Below, one piece after another: positions 1-10,247 of a DNA stretch of 64,000 nt. A program made the position numbers and the translations under genes. The stretch is from CALMFT01 sp041674565 (GTDB lineage Bacteria > Patescibacteriota > Gracilibacteria > Absconditabacterales > Absconditicoccaceae). The DNA is taken from positions 50,674 through 114,673 of the forward strand of contig JBAYVQ010000001.1 of assembly GCA_041674565.1 (NCBI GenBank). The letters are read 5' to 3'. Position 1 is the stretch's first letter. Each line of letters starts with the position of its first letter. The notes below the pieces were generated by a model, which was not told the DNA's origin, made no database searches, and saw only the letters and a program-made list of their open reading frames with translations.

Positions 1-1871
1 TGTTTGGGGGCTATATATCTGCGCCTTTGTTGGAAGTAGGTAAGCTGTTGTTTGCTACGAACTATATTGCCATAAAATGACTTATCGTGATAGGATTATT
101 GGTCACGATAGTTTGGATACTTATCTCAAGTAATATTGAGATACCCAGCTTACCAAAGATGGAATTTAAAGTGCCAGAAAAGCCAGAACCACAAGAGCAT
201 CAGGTTATCAATAGTCCTTCCAAAGTCGCCATAAGATCGGATGTATATAAAAAAATGGCTGACGCGCATCCCAATAAAGAACTCATGAAAGCTACGGATG
301 TTGGAGATTTGAAGAATAAGCTGAAGGGTAGGTTGCTCGATAAACTATTTCATGGTAATGTGCAATTGCCAGCAGAACAAAGCCCCAAACCTGTGGTTAC
401 TTTCCCTAAAGATAGACCTACATTTCCTGTTTCCTTGCTCCACGAGCCCGAATCTCCAAAGTGAGGTATCGATACTTTGTATATAGATGCCAAAGCGGAA
501 ATTATCAAATCCAAACTTGCCGAGTTTGGTATCGCTGTGGAGATTGCTTGATACAATATAGGTCCAGCAGTTGTGCAAATCAAGTTACAACCTCAGTCTG
601 GAGTCAAAATGGCCGAGATAGAGAGGCTAAAAAATGATCTGATGTGATGACTCAAAACAAAAACTTTGAGGATATTGGCTCCTATAGCTGGTACTGAGTA
701 TGTAGGTATTGAGATGCCCAACCCTCAGTGAGTGATGGTAAGACTTTCGGAAGTCTTATGATCGAGTGAATTTGCTTCAAAAGTTTCAGATAATCTGACT
801 AATCTGGCGATGGGTAAAGGTATTGATGGTAAGATTATTGTAAAGTCTCTTGAGTCTATGCCTCATCTTCTTATTGCTGGTGCAACCTGACAAGGTAAAT
901 CGGTGTGAGTAAATGATTTCATTTTATCACTGATGTATCAAAATACTCCTGCTGAACTCAAATTTATTATGGTGGATCCCAAGCAAGTCGAGATGGAGTT
1001 GTACTCTGGGTTACCTTACTTATTGTGTCCGATTATTACTGATCCAGAAAAAGCCCTAAGAGCCCTCAAGCGGGCTACAGTGGAGATGGATACGAGATAT
1101 GGCATGCTGAAACAATTGAGAGTCAAAAATATCGCTGAATACAACGATAAGATAGAAACCATACCAGCAGATCAGCAGCATATCTACACCAAAATGCACA
1201 GAATTGTAGTGGTAATTGATGAACTTGCGGATCTGATGATGTCTGGCAAGAAAAAAGATGTAGAGTTGTGTATCACGAGAATCGCTCAAAAAGCTCGTGC
1301 AGTGGGTATGCATTTGATTGTGGCAACACAAAGACCATCGGTAAATGTCATTACTGGTTTGATCAAAGCAAATATGCCTACAAGAATATCGTTTGGTGTA
1401 GTAAGCAATGTGGATAGTAGAACAATCTTAGATATGAAAGGTGCAGAAGACTTGATTGGCAGGGGAGACATGCTCTATATGGATCCTACGTCACGTCAAC
1501 CACTGAGGATACAAGCCCCCTTTGTAGATACACCAGAGATCGAGGCGGTAGTAACAAAACTGAGGGCAAAGTATATGCAGGGATTGTCTGAGGATGATGT
1601 ATATGATCCTGAATTGGTTAAGTTGCTCAATTCACATATGCAAATAGGCTGATGATGAATGTCTGGTGAAGGTGATGTGGATGCAGATGATGAAACCTTA
1701 GTACAACAAGCTATGGAGGTGGTATCCAAGTCACGCAGGGCAAGTACTACTGCATTGCAAAGACATCTCAAAATTGGTTTTGCTAGAGCCGGTAGGATCA
1801 TGGATATCTTGGAAGAAAGAGGTATCGTAGGTCCACAGGAAGGCGGAAGACCTAGAGAGGTATTGATATAA
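1..1871 (+). CDS. ftsK: DNA translocase FtsK/SpoIIIE, 5' end outside window
   Basis: Motor that pumps chromosomal DNA through the division septum. The frame is open from base 3 and the true start lies upstream, so only the last part of the N-terminal membrane domain is seen (a hydrophobic segment around bases 60-135). A linker is followed by the RecA-like motor: Walker A is GATGQGKS, whose second glycine is an in-frame TGA (888-890), and Walker B is VVVIDELADLMM near 1207-1242. The last ~65 residues form the winged-helix gamma domain, with the typical end RAGRIMDILEERGIVGP. Several TGA codons (e.g. 462-464) sit at glycine positions, so this is one intact gene, not a pseudogene. It ends with TAA and is followed by an intrinsic terminator. 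Confidence 0.95.
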
Positions 1872-1893
1872 TTGTTGACATCCTTACATAACT

Positions 1894-1928
1894 ACTTGTG
1901 CGGCATCCGAAACGGCACAAGTTTTTTT
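1894..1928 (+). terminator. Intrinsic terminator after ftsK
   Basis: Inverted repeat ACTTGTGC (1894-1901) / GCACAAGT (1915-1922) followed by a run of seven T. It lies 23 bp after the ftsK stop codon. Confidence 0.8.
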
Positions 1929-1953
1929 CAGTTGTAGGGCTCATTTCAAATTT

Positions 1954-2214
1954 GTGGTTATGTTCGCATGGTGGTTATTTCAAATTCTCCTCTTTTGCGT
2001 TGGTTCTTTCGTCCGACGCAATAGAGATTTTATTGCTTGTTCGTATGTAGAGGAAGGGATGGTAGCTGGCTGTTTGATATGGGGACTTGGCGCCCTCGCT
2101 GTCCCGGGTCTCTATCTGGGGTATCTATTACCAAAGATTGAGAGAGCAGCGAATATGGCTTTACGAGATGGTATTACCTTCCTGCGTAAGAAGATGTTCG
2201 TGATTGAAGACTGA
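1954..2214 (+). CDS. Small putative membrane protein, possibly ending at UGA
   Basis: I do not recognise this ORF. It starts at GTG 1954 or ATG 1960 and encodes about 86 residues with two hydrophobic stretches (near residues 4-19 and 35-60), a positively charged loop between them and a basic tail. It lies between two terminators. All of its roughly nine glycines use GGN codons and its first TGA falls at the expected protein end (2212-2214), just before a terminator hairpin. If TGA is read as glycine the frame runs through the hairpin and into the antisense of the next gene until TAA at 2521-2523. Either it is a rare gene that really ends at UGA (for example a recent import), or it is a chance ORF. 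No ribosome binding site is visible. Confidence 0.3.
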   Translation: MVMFAWWLFQILLFCVGSFVRRNRDFIACSYVEEGMVAGCLIWGLGALAVPGLYLGYLLPKIERAANMALRDGITFLRKKMFVIED

Positions 2215-2243
2215 ACAAGTACTAATCCCTGAACAAATAAAAT

Positions 2244-2276
2244 AAAAACCCTCCGGTGTTGTACCGTTGGGTTTTT
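2244..2276. terminator. Bidirectional terminator
   Basis: AAAACCC and CGGT arms face ACCG and GGGTTTT around a GTTGT loop, with A-rich and T-rich flanks. It can terminate on both strands, between the ORF at 1954 and the convergent DsbA-like gene. Confidence 0.75.
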
Positions 2277-2288
2277 ACTTACTTGTAT

Positions 2289-3059
2289 TTATTTGAGGAT
2301 CCTATCAAAAAAGCCTTCAAATTCACTTGCTGGATATGCTCATATGATGAGTTTGTATTTTCCGTTGATGGTGTCTAGTATAACGTGTCAAGGAGTACCC
2401 GTCACTCCAAATAAATTCATTGCTTCAAGGATTTGTCTTGCTGTTCTTTCTTTTGCTAGATTGCTGCTTATACATTCTTTGAGCGTTTTGACGTCTATCT
2501 TTATGTTTCCTGCTACTTCGTAAATGACACTTTCGCTGCTGAGACCTTTTTCAAAAACTCATCCAATGAATTCGTAATACTTACCTTTATCTTGCATCGC
2601 TACACATAGTGCTGCAAACGCTCCGCTATCAGCGTGTTGATGAAATTCCAATGGGAAATTTCTAAATGTTTTCGCTACTTTTCATTTGTATTTGTCCACT
2701 ACACTGTTGAGCGTTTGATCTTTCCAGTGTCTTTGACAAAAAGGACATTGCAGATCGCTATATTCAATAATGAGGTATCTTGCTTTAGGGTTTCATATGA
2801 TGATACTATCTGCTAGTATTTTTTTTACATCACCTGTACTGATACTTGTGTCGCTTCGATGTGGTATCTTGCCTATTATTTTTCTTGCGACTTTTTTGGT
2901 AACCGTTGGCGTAACTCCGCAGGTTTGTTCTGCGATCTGCTGCTTAGCAGTTCCTTTTGTCTGTTCTAACAATGTCTTACATCGAGATGAGGTATTGCTT
3001 GCGAAGCTTATACCAACAAATAACGCACTTACGATAAGAGATACAATAATTTTTTTCAT
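2289..3059 (-). CDS. Secreted DsbA-like thiol oxidoreductase
   Basis: 256 residues. The N-terminus has a signal peptide (MKK, a hydrophobic core to about residue 20, then AS), so the enzyme acts outside the membrane. A cysteine-containing linker precedes a Thioredoxin_4/DsbA domain that opens with the Y-S-D-L-Q-C-P-F-C motif (cysteines near residues 105 and 108). The cis-proline loop GVTGTPG lies near the C-terminus. Family knowledge points to disulfide formation or isomerisation in exported proteins. That would suit the cysteine-rich surface protein encoded at 38-47 kb, although this link is an inference. Five glycines are coded by TGA. The gene ends with TAA inside the shared terminator zone, and pheT lies upstream on the same strand. 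Confidence 0.85.
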
Positions 3060-3093
3060 GGCCTAAAATAATAATAAAAATATGAATACAATG

Positions 3094-5697
3094 CTATGCT
3101 TTTTGACCCTTCAAGACTGCTCATGTGAGCTCTACCTGTTGTATAATCTTGTTCATAATTTCATTTATTTGATCTGTTGTAGTGGCTCCATCTCATAGTA
3201 TACTTACGGTAATACTTATAGATTTCAGATTATCTTTTTTATATAGATCAAATATAGAATAATCTGATACTTGCGGATGATCTTCGATAGTTCTTATGAT
3301 ATTACTGAATTGATGATGTACGGGTATCTCAAACGATAAATCTCTTGCTATAACTTGATCTTGTAGAGACTTATATCCCTTAGCAACCCTACTGCCTGTG
3401 AGCTTGAAGACGGGCTCGAGTTCAATTTCTAAAAATGATGCTTGATATTCTGCACCCATTCACACATTTTCCAGTAATTGAGGGTGCAACTGTCCTATGT
3501 GTCCCACAAAGTGTGAGTTTTTATCGTGAGGATTGATGAGGCAAATCTCTGCTTGTTTTGCGGGGTGAAAATATGATATATTTTGCAAGGGGTGTGGATA
3601 TTCTTGAGGACTTCGTTCTGGATGGGGCGTGTTTTTTTCCATATACCGTGAGGTATTTGCCCCAAAGAAACTGAAATTCTCAGTTTGAAAGTTGTGTGAA
3701 ATATGTCATAATATGCGTTTTAATTGAAGATAGCTGTCTTCTTGTCGAATTTCTTTATCATTTTTTTTGTGAACTATAAGCGCAGCCAATACTTTTTTTT
3801 CTAATGAGTTTCATTGCTCGTCTTTAGTATAGACCTTGCCAATCTCAAAAATATTTATAGGTAACACTTGTCTGTAGTTTTTTTTTGCTATTTCTAGTAA
3901 TCCTGGTAACAAAGTTTGTGCCATGTAAGGTGTGGTGGCATCTGTGGGATTCGCTAATTCGAAGTGTGTATCTACTTGTAGCCCAATAGGGTTGTACGTA
4001 TCGTGATTTCACAACTTTTCTGTCTTTACTCCCAATAGCTCAATTCGTTCTTTGCTATACCATGGATAACTCTCAACTTGATAGAATTGCAGCGTGCTTA
4101 CAAGCGACTCTGCTAACTTATAAGTAAATGCTACAAGACTAGGCTCTGACTTTTTGACATGTATTGCCGAGGGTATTTCTGGGATATTTTCTAAACCTAT
4201 ATGTCTGGCCAGATCCTCGTATATGTCTTGTATCATATTGATATCAGATCTTCGCAAGGGCGCACTGACTTGTATAGTATTTTTGTCTACGTTAACTATA
4301 TCGTACCCCAATGATTGCAGAATAGGTTGAATTTGTGCTGCAATCTGCTCATTATATGATCCTTGTAAGTAATGGACGGCTTGTTCTATGTCTACTGTTA
4401 TGATTATTTCACTCCCAGCGACTTTGTTTGTATAGTGGATGTGTGTTATCCCAGCAAACTCTCACGTTTTGTGCTCATCATGGTTCTTACTGATGATGTT
4501 GGTTTGCTCTCGTGAGCAATACATAGTCCAGAGGGGATTGATCGCTTTCTCAAATCTCATGGAAGCATCAGTTCTCAATCCTAGTCTTGTGGCAGTTTTT
4601 CTTATCTGTATCGGATCAAAATGTGCTACTTCAACCAGTATATTCTTCGTGGAATCAGAAAATGCACAGGATAGTCATCAGATTATACCTCATAAAGCAA
4701 GAATCTTTTTGTTATCGCGGATGACGATATCTCCTGATATAAGCTGATGCTCTTTTCCAGCAAGATCCACAAATGTTTCATTAGCTTTTATTTCGGTTAC
4801 GGTGATAGTTCATGCGATACTATCTGCATCAAAAACATGGATGGGCTGTCCATAGACTTCCATAAACCAATTGGAGTAGTCTACCCAATTTTGCCTTGGA
4901 GTGTGATCTAGGTCTGTCAACATAAGTCTGCCCTGAAAAACGCTTTTATCGTTGATAATACTGACTACTTTGCTGAGCGAGTAGTAACAAACCTTCGGCG
5001 TTTCTATTACTGGAGTAATATCGTGTTTAGCTAAGTTTTCAAGTTTACTGGGTGAAAACTCTTGTATCCCCTCCAAGGCTGCATCAAATTGAGTTGGAGA
5101 TGTTTGATAATCAGAAAATACTGATCTGCACTCTGCCGCCAAGCCAAAATGTCACCACAAGTCAGGTCTATTGGTGATGGCTACACTTTCTACCTCAAAT
5201 ACAATGTTTTCTCGTTCTGGGAAGAGTGCTTGTAGAGGTTTCCCGATCATATCGTCACTCAGACTTAGTTCTTCTCACATATTTCGTATCCAGTGCTTAT
5301 CCTCATCTTGATTGATCCCGAGCTCTCCTTTGCTGCAGATCATGCCATTCGAGTCCAATCACCTCATCTTCCTTTCTCCTATTGTGAGATCGATGATTGG
5401 TAGATGACATCATGGTAGAGCTACTGGTACGTATTGTCCTACGGCGATATTTTCTCATCCAGTACATATCTGATAATTACCATGACTCCCACAATCTACT
5501 TGGCACACAAACAACGTATCTGCGTTGGGATGTTTTTCGACCGATGTGGTTTTTCCAAGTACGAGATCTGCTGGCAATGTCCTTATTTTTGCTCCATGCT
5601 CTATTTCAAACACTTTAGCTATGAGTTTGGATTGAAGTTCTTGGTTGTCGCTAGGGAGTTGTACCCATTGTGATAGTAGGGACTTGGAGAATAACAT
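3094..5697 (-). CDS. pheT: Phenylalanine-tRNA ligase beta subunit
   Basis: 867 residues, near the normal ~800 for PheT. The first ~150 residues form the EMAP/OB-type tRNA-binding domain (KTTSVEKHPNADTLFVCQVDCG). Central B3/B4 and B5 regions follow, and the last ~90 residues are the FDX-ACB anticodon-binding domain, ending with VELTGAVLKGQKA and TAG. All open segments share one frame and are separated only by TGA glycine codons, so the gene is intact. The alpha subunit gene pheS is not in the window and must lie elsewhere, which is less common than a pheST operon. The start is the ATG at 5695-5697. Confidence 0.93.
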
Positions 5698-5824
5698 GGA
5701 TATCCGATATAGGTTATTAAAGTGAGTTTTGGTTTTTTTTGACCTTAAACACCTCTTATTATTTTTTTACTGGAAATTACAATCAAGTTTGTTATGTATA
5801 GGCTCTACTTACTGATATATGTAT

Positions 5825-5895
5825 TGGGGATTCGTCTAATGGTAGGACACCGGACTTTGACTCCGTTTATCTAGGTTCGAATCCTAGATCCCCAG
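5825..5895 (+). tRNA. tRNA-Gln (anticodon TTG)
   Basis: Complete cloverleaf. The 7-bp acceptor stem TGGGGAT/ATCCCCA is followed by discriminator G. The anticodon loop is CTTTGAC with anticodon TTG, and the T arm is CTAGG-TTCGAAT-CCTAG. It resembles bacterial glutamine tRNAs in the acceptor and anticodon stems. CCA is not encoded, so it must be added by the enzyme encoded at 57173. Confidence 0.95.
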
Positions 5896-5944
5896 TTTTG
5901 TTCTCTTGATGTAAGAATAATCTGAAAGGTATAGTTGACAATAA

Positions 5945-6097
5945 CTATAAAAAAACGAGCGCGTTGCTCGTTTTTTTGTTATCTTGGCGCAGTTCTTTGA
6001 GTTCATGTGCAAGTGCATAGACCAGGATATCTACCTGATTGCAGCTATCATACTTTCTTTTTGATCTTTGGAAGAGTTTTGGTACTTTTGTGCGCAT
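5945..6097 (-). CDS. Possible 50-residue protein
   Basis: ATG at 6095-6097 to TAG at 5945-5947. The product is basic at its N-terminus, with an amphipathic segment (VDILVYALAHELKELRQDN). The ORF reads through the terminator hairpin at 5949-5977, so its last ~10 codons would be hairpin sequence. I recognise no family. It may be a chance ORF. Confidence 0.2.
   Translation of the reverse strand: MRTKVPKLFQRSKRKYDSCNQVDILVYALAHELKELRQDNKKTSNALVFL
5949..5977. terminator. Intrinsic terminator after tRNA-Gln
   Basis: Arms AAAAAAACGAGC and GCTCGTTTTTTT around a GCGTT loop. The symmetry of the A and T tracts allows use on both strands. Confidence 0.85.
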
Positions 6098-6306
6098 ACG
6101 TTCTTGCTAGTGCTTAAGAACTATTGAAAATAACATTCGTCTAACTAATACATGTATGTTTTTTCTACAAACAGTATTTACATATATCAAAAACGATATA
6201 TAAAAGTCAAGTTGGAATCATTTCATTTACTGTTGATAAAAGATATCAGTTTGATAGTCTCTCTCTACAAGTGCGAATTCTCGGATTATTACTAATTTGT
6301 TGTATT
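5978..6306. other. Intergenic region before topA
   Basis: About 330 bp without a confident gene. Apart from the doubtful minus-strand ORF at 5945-6097, I see AT-rich sequence likely to hold the topA promoter, but no consensus -35/-10 pair that I would defend. Confidence 0.5.
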
Positions 6307-7758
6307 ATGGCTTGAGTAAAGAAACCAGTAGGGAAAAAAACATCCGCTGTAAAAAAGATATTACCCGCAAAAAAAACATCCGCATTATCCACTATCAAAA
6401 AAACTACAAAAAAAAATACTATCTCCAAAAAGACCACTACTATGGCTACCAAACCCATAGTTTTTGACTCTAAAGGTAAAAAGCTTGTCATAGTGGAATC
6501 TCCTGGTAAGGTAAAAACTATCTCCAAATATCTTGGTACTGATTACATTATCAAGGCTTCTGTGGGACATATTGTGGATCTAGTAGACAAAAACATGAGC
6601 AAGCTAGTGGAGAAGTGATTTGAACCTGACTACGAAGTGGATCCTGCCAAAAAAAAAGTAGTATCCGAACTCAAATCATTGGCAAAATCTAGCTCTCAGG
6701 TGATACTGGCAACGGATGAGGATCGTGAATGAGAAGCCATAGCTTACCATCTTACTCAAGCGTTGGGTATTGACCCCAAAACTACCCCAAGAATTGTTTT
6801 CAATGAAATTACAAAACCTGCTCTTCTTGATGCTATGCAGCGTCCTAGAAAGCTTGATATGAATCTTATTTCAGCGCAAAAATCCAGAGCCGTATTAGAT
6901 AAACTGGTATGATTCAGTATCTCTCCCATCTTGTGGCAAAAAATTAAGATGTGATTGTCAGCAGGAAGAGTTCAGTCTGTGGCAGTGAAGTTGGTAGTCG
7001 AGAAAGAAAGAGAGATAGAAAACTTCGTGCCAGTAGAATATCGAGTTATCAAAGCAATCCTGGATACAAATAAAGGACCAGTAGAAATCCTTCTCAAAAA
7101 ACTTGATGGAGTCAAAGACATAGAAGAGATTGATGAATTGGATATGGAAGTTGTTAAGAAAACTGAAAAAGAGAGTGGAGGAAGATTCTCGAAAAGTGCG
7201 CTTGAAACAGTACTAAATCAACTACATATCAAAAAAGCAAAATCATCTATTGATGACAAGACCTGATATGAGTCGCTACGCGATACTACGGGCATCAACT
7301 TTCAATTGGTTGACGTAGTAACTAAACAATCTAAAAAATCCCCATCGGCGCCATTTATTACATCTACCTTGCAACAAACTGCTTCAAGGATATTTGGTTG
7401 GCCAGTAAAGCAGGTAATGAGTGCTGCCCAAAAACTGTATGAGGCTGGTTTGATCACCTATATGAGAACAGATAGCACTAGTTTGTCGGGTCAAGCTATA
7501 GCTCAGTGCAAGGAATACATTCTCGGGGCATTTGGTGAAAAATACTCAACGGTAAGACAATACAAAAGCAAATCAAAAAATGCTCAAGAAGCGCATGAGG
7601 CAATCAGACCTACGTCTATATCCAATGAGCCAGATCAGTTGAAGTTGGGACAATATGAACAAAGACTCTATTCTTTGATATGGAAAAGGACTCTTGCAAG
7701 TCAAATGAGTGATGCTATTTTTACTAATACAAGTTATATCTTCCATCCAGTCATTTAG
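6307..7758 (+). CDS. topA: DNA topoisomerase I, N-terminal fragment
   Basis: 483 residues. The first ~50 residues are a Lys/Thr/Ala-rich basic tail of the kind that binds DNA. The TOPRIM domain follows ([15 protein letters not shown], then [16 protein letters not shown] with the acidic metal-binding residues). The topoisomerase domain contains the active-site tyrosine region [14 protein letters not shown] near base 7460 and then [13 protein letters not shown]. The frame ends at TAG (7756-7758) in the middle of the domain, just after [14 protein letters not shown]. The missing continuation is found at 8405 beyond a two-gene insertion. The fragment holds the catalytic centre but lacks part of the clamp and the zinc ribbons. 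It may be one half of a split enzyme, or the gene may be inactivated. Confidence 0.93.
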
Positions 7759-7766
7759 CAGTATTA

Positions 7767-8054
7767 ATGTACTCTGCCATGTCGAAGAAAAAAGAACACT
7801 TGAATGTTTTACACAACTATTTTGTGGATGAATTGTGATTGGAGTATAGACGCTTATGAACGGGTTCACATATCCACAAATACTATGCACCTGGTAGTCA
7901 AAGAAATGTCACTGTCTTAGCTGGTCATGGTCGCAGCAAAGATAATGATGTTAACCCTGGTGAATTAGGTAAACAACTTGCAAAAACTTTGGATGGCGAT
8001 GTGACAAGATATAAGCACTATAAAAACAGAATAAATGAGTTATTATCTGATTAG
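7767..8054 (+). CDS. HicA-like small protein inside topA
   Basis: 95 residues from ATG 7767, or 91 from the second ATG at 7779. Two TGA codons are read as glycine, so the gene uses the host code. The middle matches the HicA mRNA-interferase fold: a GSH motif carrying the usual catalytic histidine (LGTGSHIHKYY), then a strand with VTVLAGHGR, then an NPGELGKQLAKTL helix equivalent to the PGTLRxILK helix of HicA. The protein is longer than typical HicA (~60-80 residues) and no HicB antitoxin gene is adjacent. It is followed after 7 bp by the ATL gene, and both lie between the two halves of topA. The family assignment rests on pattern only. A non-toxic dsRBD-like protein is an alternative. Confidence 0.5.
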
Positions 8055-8061
8055 AGATATC

Positions 8062-8382
8062 ATGAAGCCTCAGATTATACAAGTTATCAATCAAATTCCT
8101 TTTGGTAAGGTCTGTTCATATTGATCAGTTGCTGCTCAACTTGATATACAGTGCGATATACAAACAAGTGGTTGGATGGTGTGAAAAGTGCTTTCTTCGC
8201 TCCCGCAACACGAGCGAGATAGTTGTCCATGGCGGAGAGTAATCAATAAGCAGTGATATATAGCTGCTTTGAAGCTGGGACATAAAGGTTTAATACAAAA
8301 GCAGTTATTAGAGGCAGAGTGAATAGCAATAGAGCAGTGATCCATAGATATGAGGAAATATGCATATAACTTTGCTGAATAA
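8062..8382 (+). CDS. Alkyltransferase-like (ATL/MGMT-fold) DNA-binding protein
   Basis: 106 residues of the MGMT DNA-binding domain. It opens with QVINQIPFGKVCSYGSVAAQL, as in the winged-helix entry of this family, then GWMVGKVLSSLP in the Arg-finger/recognition-helix region, then CPWRRVINKQG where methyltransferases have PCHRV. The alkyl-acceptor cysteine is therefore replaced by tryptophan, the hallmark of ATL proteins, which bind O6-alkylguanine and hand it to nucleotide excision repair instead of reversing it. The motif has WRR rather than the usual WHR. Four in-frame TGA codons fall at glycine positions. It follows the HicA-like ORF closely and sits inside topA. Confidence 0.8.
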
Positions 8383-8404
8383 CATATATTGATTTACTAA
8401 CTAA

Positions 8405-9346
8405 GTGGTTGTAATGTCGAAGATAGTGAAAGAACAGACATGGGTAGCAAGTGGTAAGGTAATGGAGTTCGATGGTTTTTTGAAGCTACGAGATGAGACT
8501 GACGAAGATGTGGTCCTACCTGTTCTGAAGAAAGATGTGTCATATGTAAGCAAAGAATTTTTGGCAAAACAAAACTTTACCAAACCACCAGCAAGATACA
8601 CGGAAGCAACTTTGGTGAAAACATTAGAGCAAAAGGGAATTGGTAGGCCATCGACCTATGCTAGCACTATTGCTACCATCCAAGATAGGAATTATGTTGC
8701 CAAGGATGACAATAAACTTAAGCCCACAGAAATAGCTTTTGGTGTCAATGACTTCTTGCAATCCCACTTTGGTCAGCTTATGGATTATGATTTCACTGCT
8801 GAGATGGAAGACAGATTGGATGAAGTAGCACAATGAGAGCTAGAACGAAAGAAGATGTTGAAAGATTTTTATGCTTGATTTGAAGCTCAAATAAAGGAAT
8901 CCAAGAATGCTGAGAGAGTCACTTTGACTACTGGTAAACCTTGCCCCAAATGTGAAGAAGGGGAACTACTGGTGAGGTATGGCAAATCCAAAAAAAGTTT
9001 CTTGGGTTGTAGCAGATATCCTGATTGCGATTATGTTTCAGAAACGCAAGACGTGTCCAATAAACTTGATGCCTTAAAAGTAAAATACGAATGACAACCT
9101 TGTCCTGCAGGCGGTACTATCACTGTGAAGATGGGTAGATTCTGACCTTTCTTGTGCTCTTCGGAGTATCCCGCGATCAAACGAATTAAGTCTCCTGCTC
9201 AGTATGAACTAGAACTCAAGTTGGGGGATGATAAGCCAGAGTGCCCAAATTGTGGTTCAGAAATGATAATCAGAAGAAGTAGGAGATGATCATTTTGGTG
9301 ATGCTCCAAGTATCCTGATTGCAACGGTATTGTAAGTATAAAATAG
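8405..9346 (+). CDS. topA: DNA topoisomerase I, C-terminal fragment
   Basis: 313 residues from GTG 8405 (ATG 8414 is also in frame). It resumes the topoisomerase domain exactly where the upstream fragment stops: TWVASGKVMEFDGFLKL, then the conserved KGIGRPSTYASTIATIQDRNYV. Three C-terminal zinc-ribbon regions follow. The first and third keep four cysteines (CPKC...GCSRYPDC and CPNC...GCSKYPDC) and the second is degenerate. TAA lies directly upstream in this frame, so this part must be translated from its own start unless the cassette is removed from the transcript. The sequence is well conserved, which argues against long-standing decay. It ends with TAG, 7 bp from the convergent TPM gene. 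Confidence 0.9.
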
Positions 9347-9353
9347 CTCTTGT

Positions 9354-10154
9354 CTAAGCTCCTCCTCAACCAAAATCTCCATCTCCCATTAAAAAGATAG
9401 GGAAGAGTAACAGCTTCACCATCAGTTCTGCTAGTTCTCCCGCTACATTTCCATTACCTGCTTTCATTGCTATGAAGCAAAGGGCTAGTAATAGGATGTA
9501 GATGATCACAGTAGTTAGCACGAGCTTCAAAATATAATCATCAGTTGCCTCGTCCACTTTTGCTTTGATGATGGCTATGTCCTCTGGGGATATACTTTGC
9601 TCAAATGACTTTATCAACTCCAAAACTTGTGCGTCTTGAGTTCATCACTTGAGTTTTTGCAGACTATTGCGTATATGGCTGGAGATTAGTCCATCTGGTA
9701 GTGATCACTCTACTCCATAGCCAGTTCGTGCATGAAGATCTTTTTTGGTAGGGTCTACGGTTATTACCAGTCCATTATTTACCTGTTTTACACCGATTCC
9801 CACCCCTTTTCATAGATATGTCCCAAATTCATTCGGCACAGTAATATTAGGGAAACTCACTACATATCATTGTGTGCCAGTTTGGATGTACATGCTGTCC
9901 AATGCTTTTTCTAGTCCTTGCTCGACTTGCTCCTCAAATATATTGGCAGCATCAACTACGTATCCGTATCATCTAAATTGCTGTTGGTATTTTTCCATAA
10001 ATTTCCAATCACATCACTTATCTTGAAATTGACTCAAAATAGTATGTATTTCTTTTTTTTCTGCATCAGTTTCTACATGTTGGGGTGGTCTTCCATTGGT
10101 ACAAGATCGTAATGATAGCGCTCATAATATTGGCAGTAGTACTTTGTTCTTCAT
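9354..10154 (-). CDS. TPM-domain membrane protein
   Basis: 266 residues. The N-terminus looks like a lipoprotein or short signal segment (ALSLRSCTNG). A TPM (TLP18.3/Psb32/MOLO-1) domain follows, seen in Y-V-V-D-A-A-N-I-F, later ARTGYGVEGSLPDG, and an acidic helix. A charged helix leads to a transmembrane segment (VLTTVIIYILLLALCFIAM), then a second hydrophobic stretch and the glycine-rich tail DFGGGGA that is usual for this family. Members are anchored to the cell surface, and roles in phosphatase activity or photosystem repair were proposed for distant relatives. The function in this lineage is unknown. The stop codons of this gene and topA are 7 bp apart on opposite strands. Confidence 0.8.
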
Positions 10155-10247
10155 GTTTTTGTATATATAAAAATGAATGTTTATCCATTAGCCAGATATA
10201 CATTTATAACTTGATGTCAATATAATTAACTATTTGATGAGTATGAC

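Noticed and set aside
7756..8404. Intein or self-splicing intron in topA
   Set aside because: An intein is excluded by the TAG at 7756-7758. For an intron I see no reverse transcriptase, homing endonuclease or group I/II core motif; the two genes inside are unrelated to splicing. RNA data would be needed to exclude it fully.
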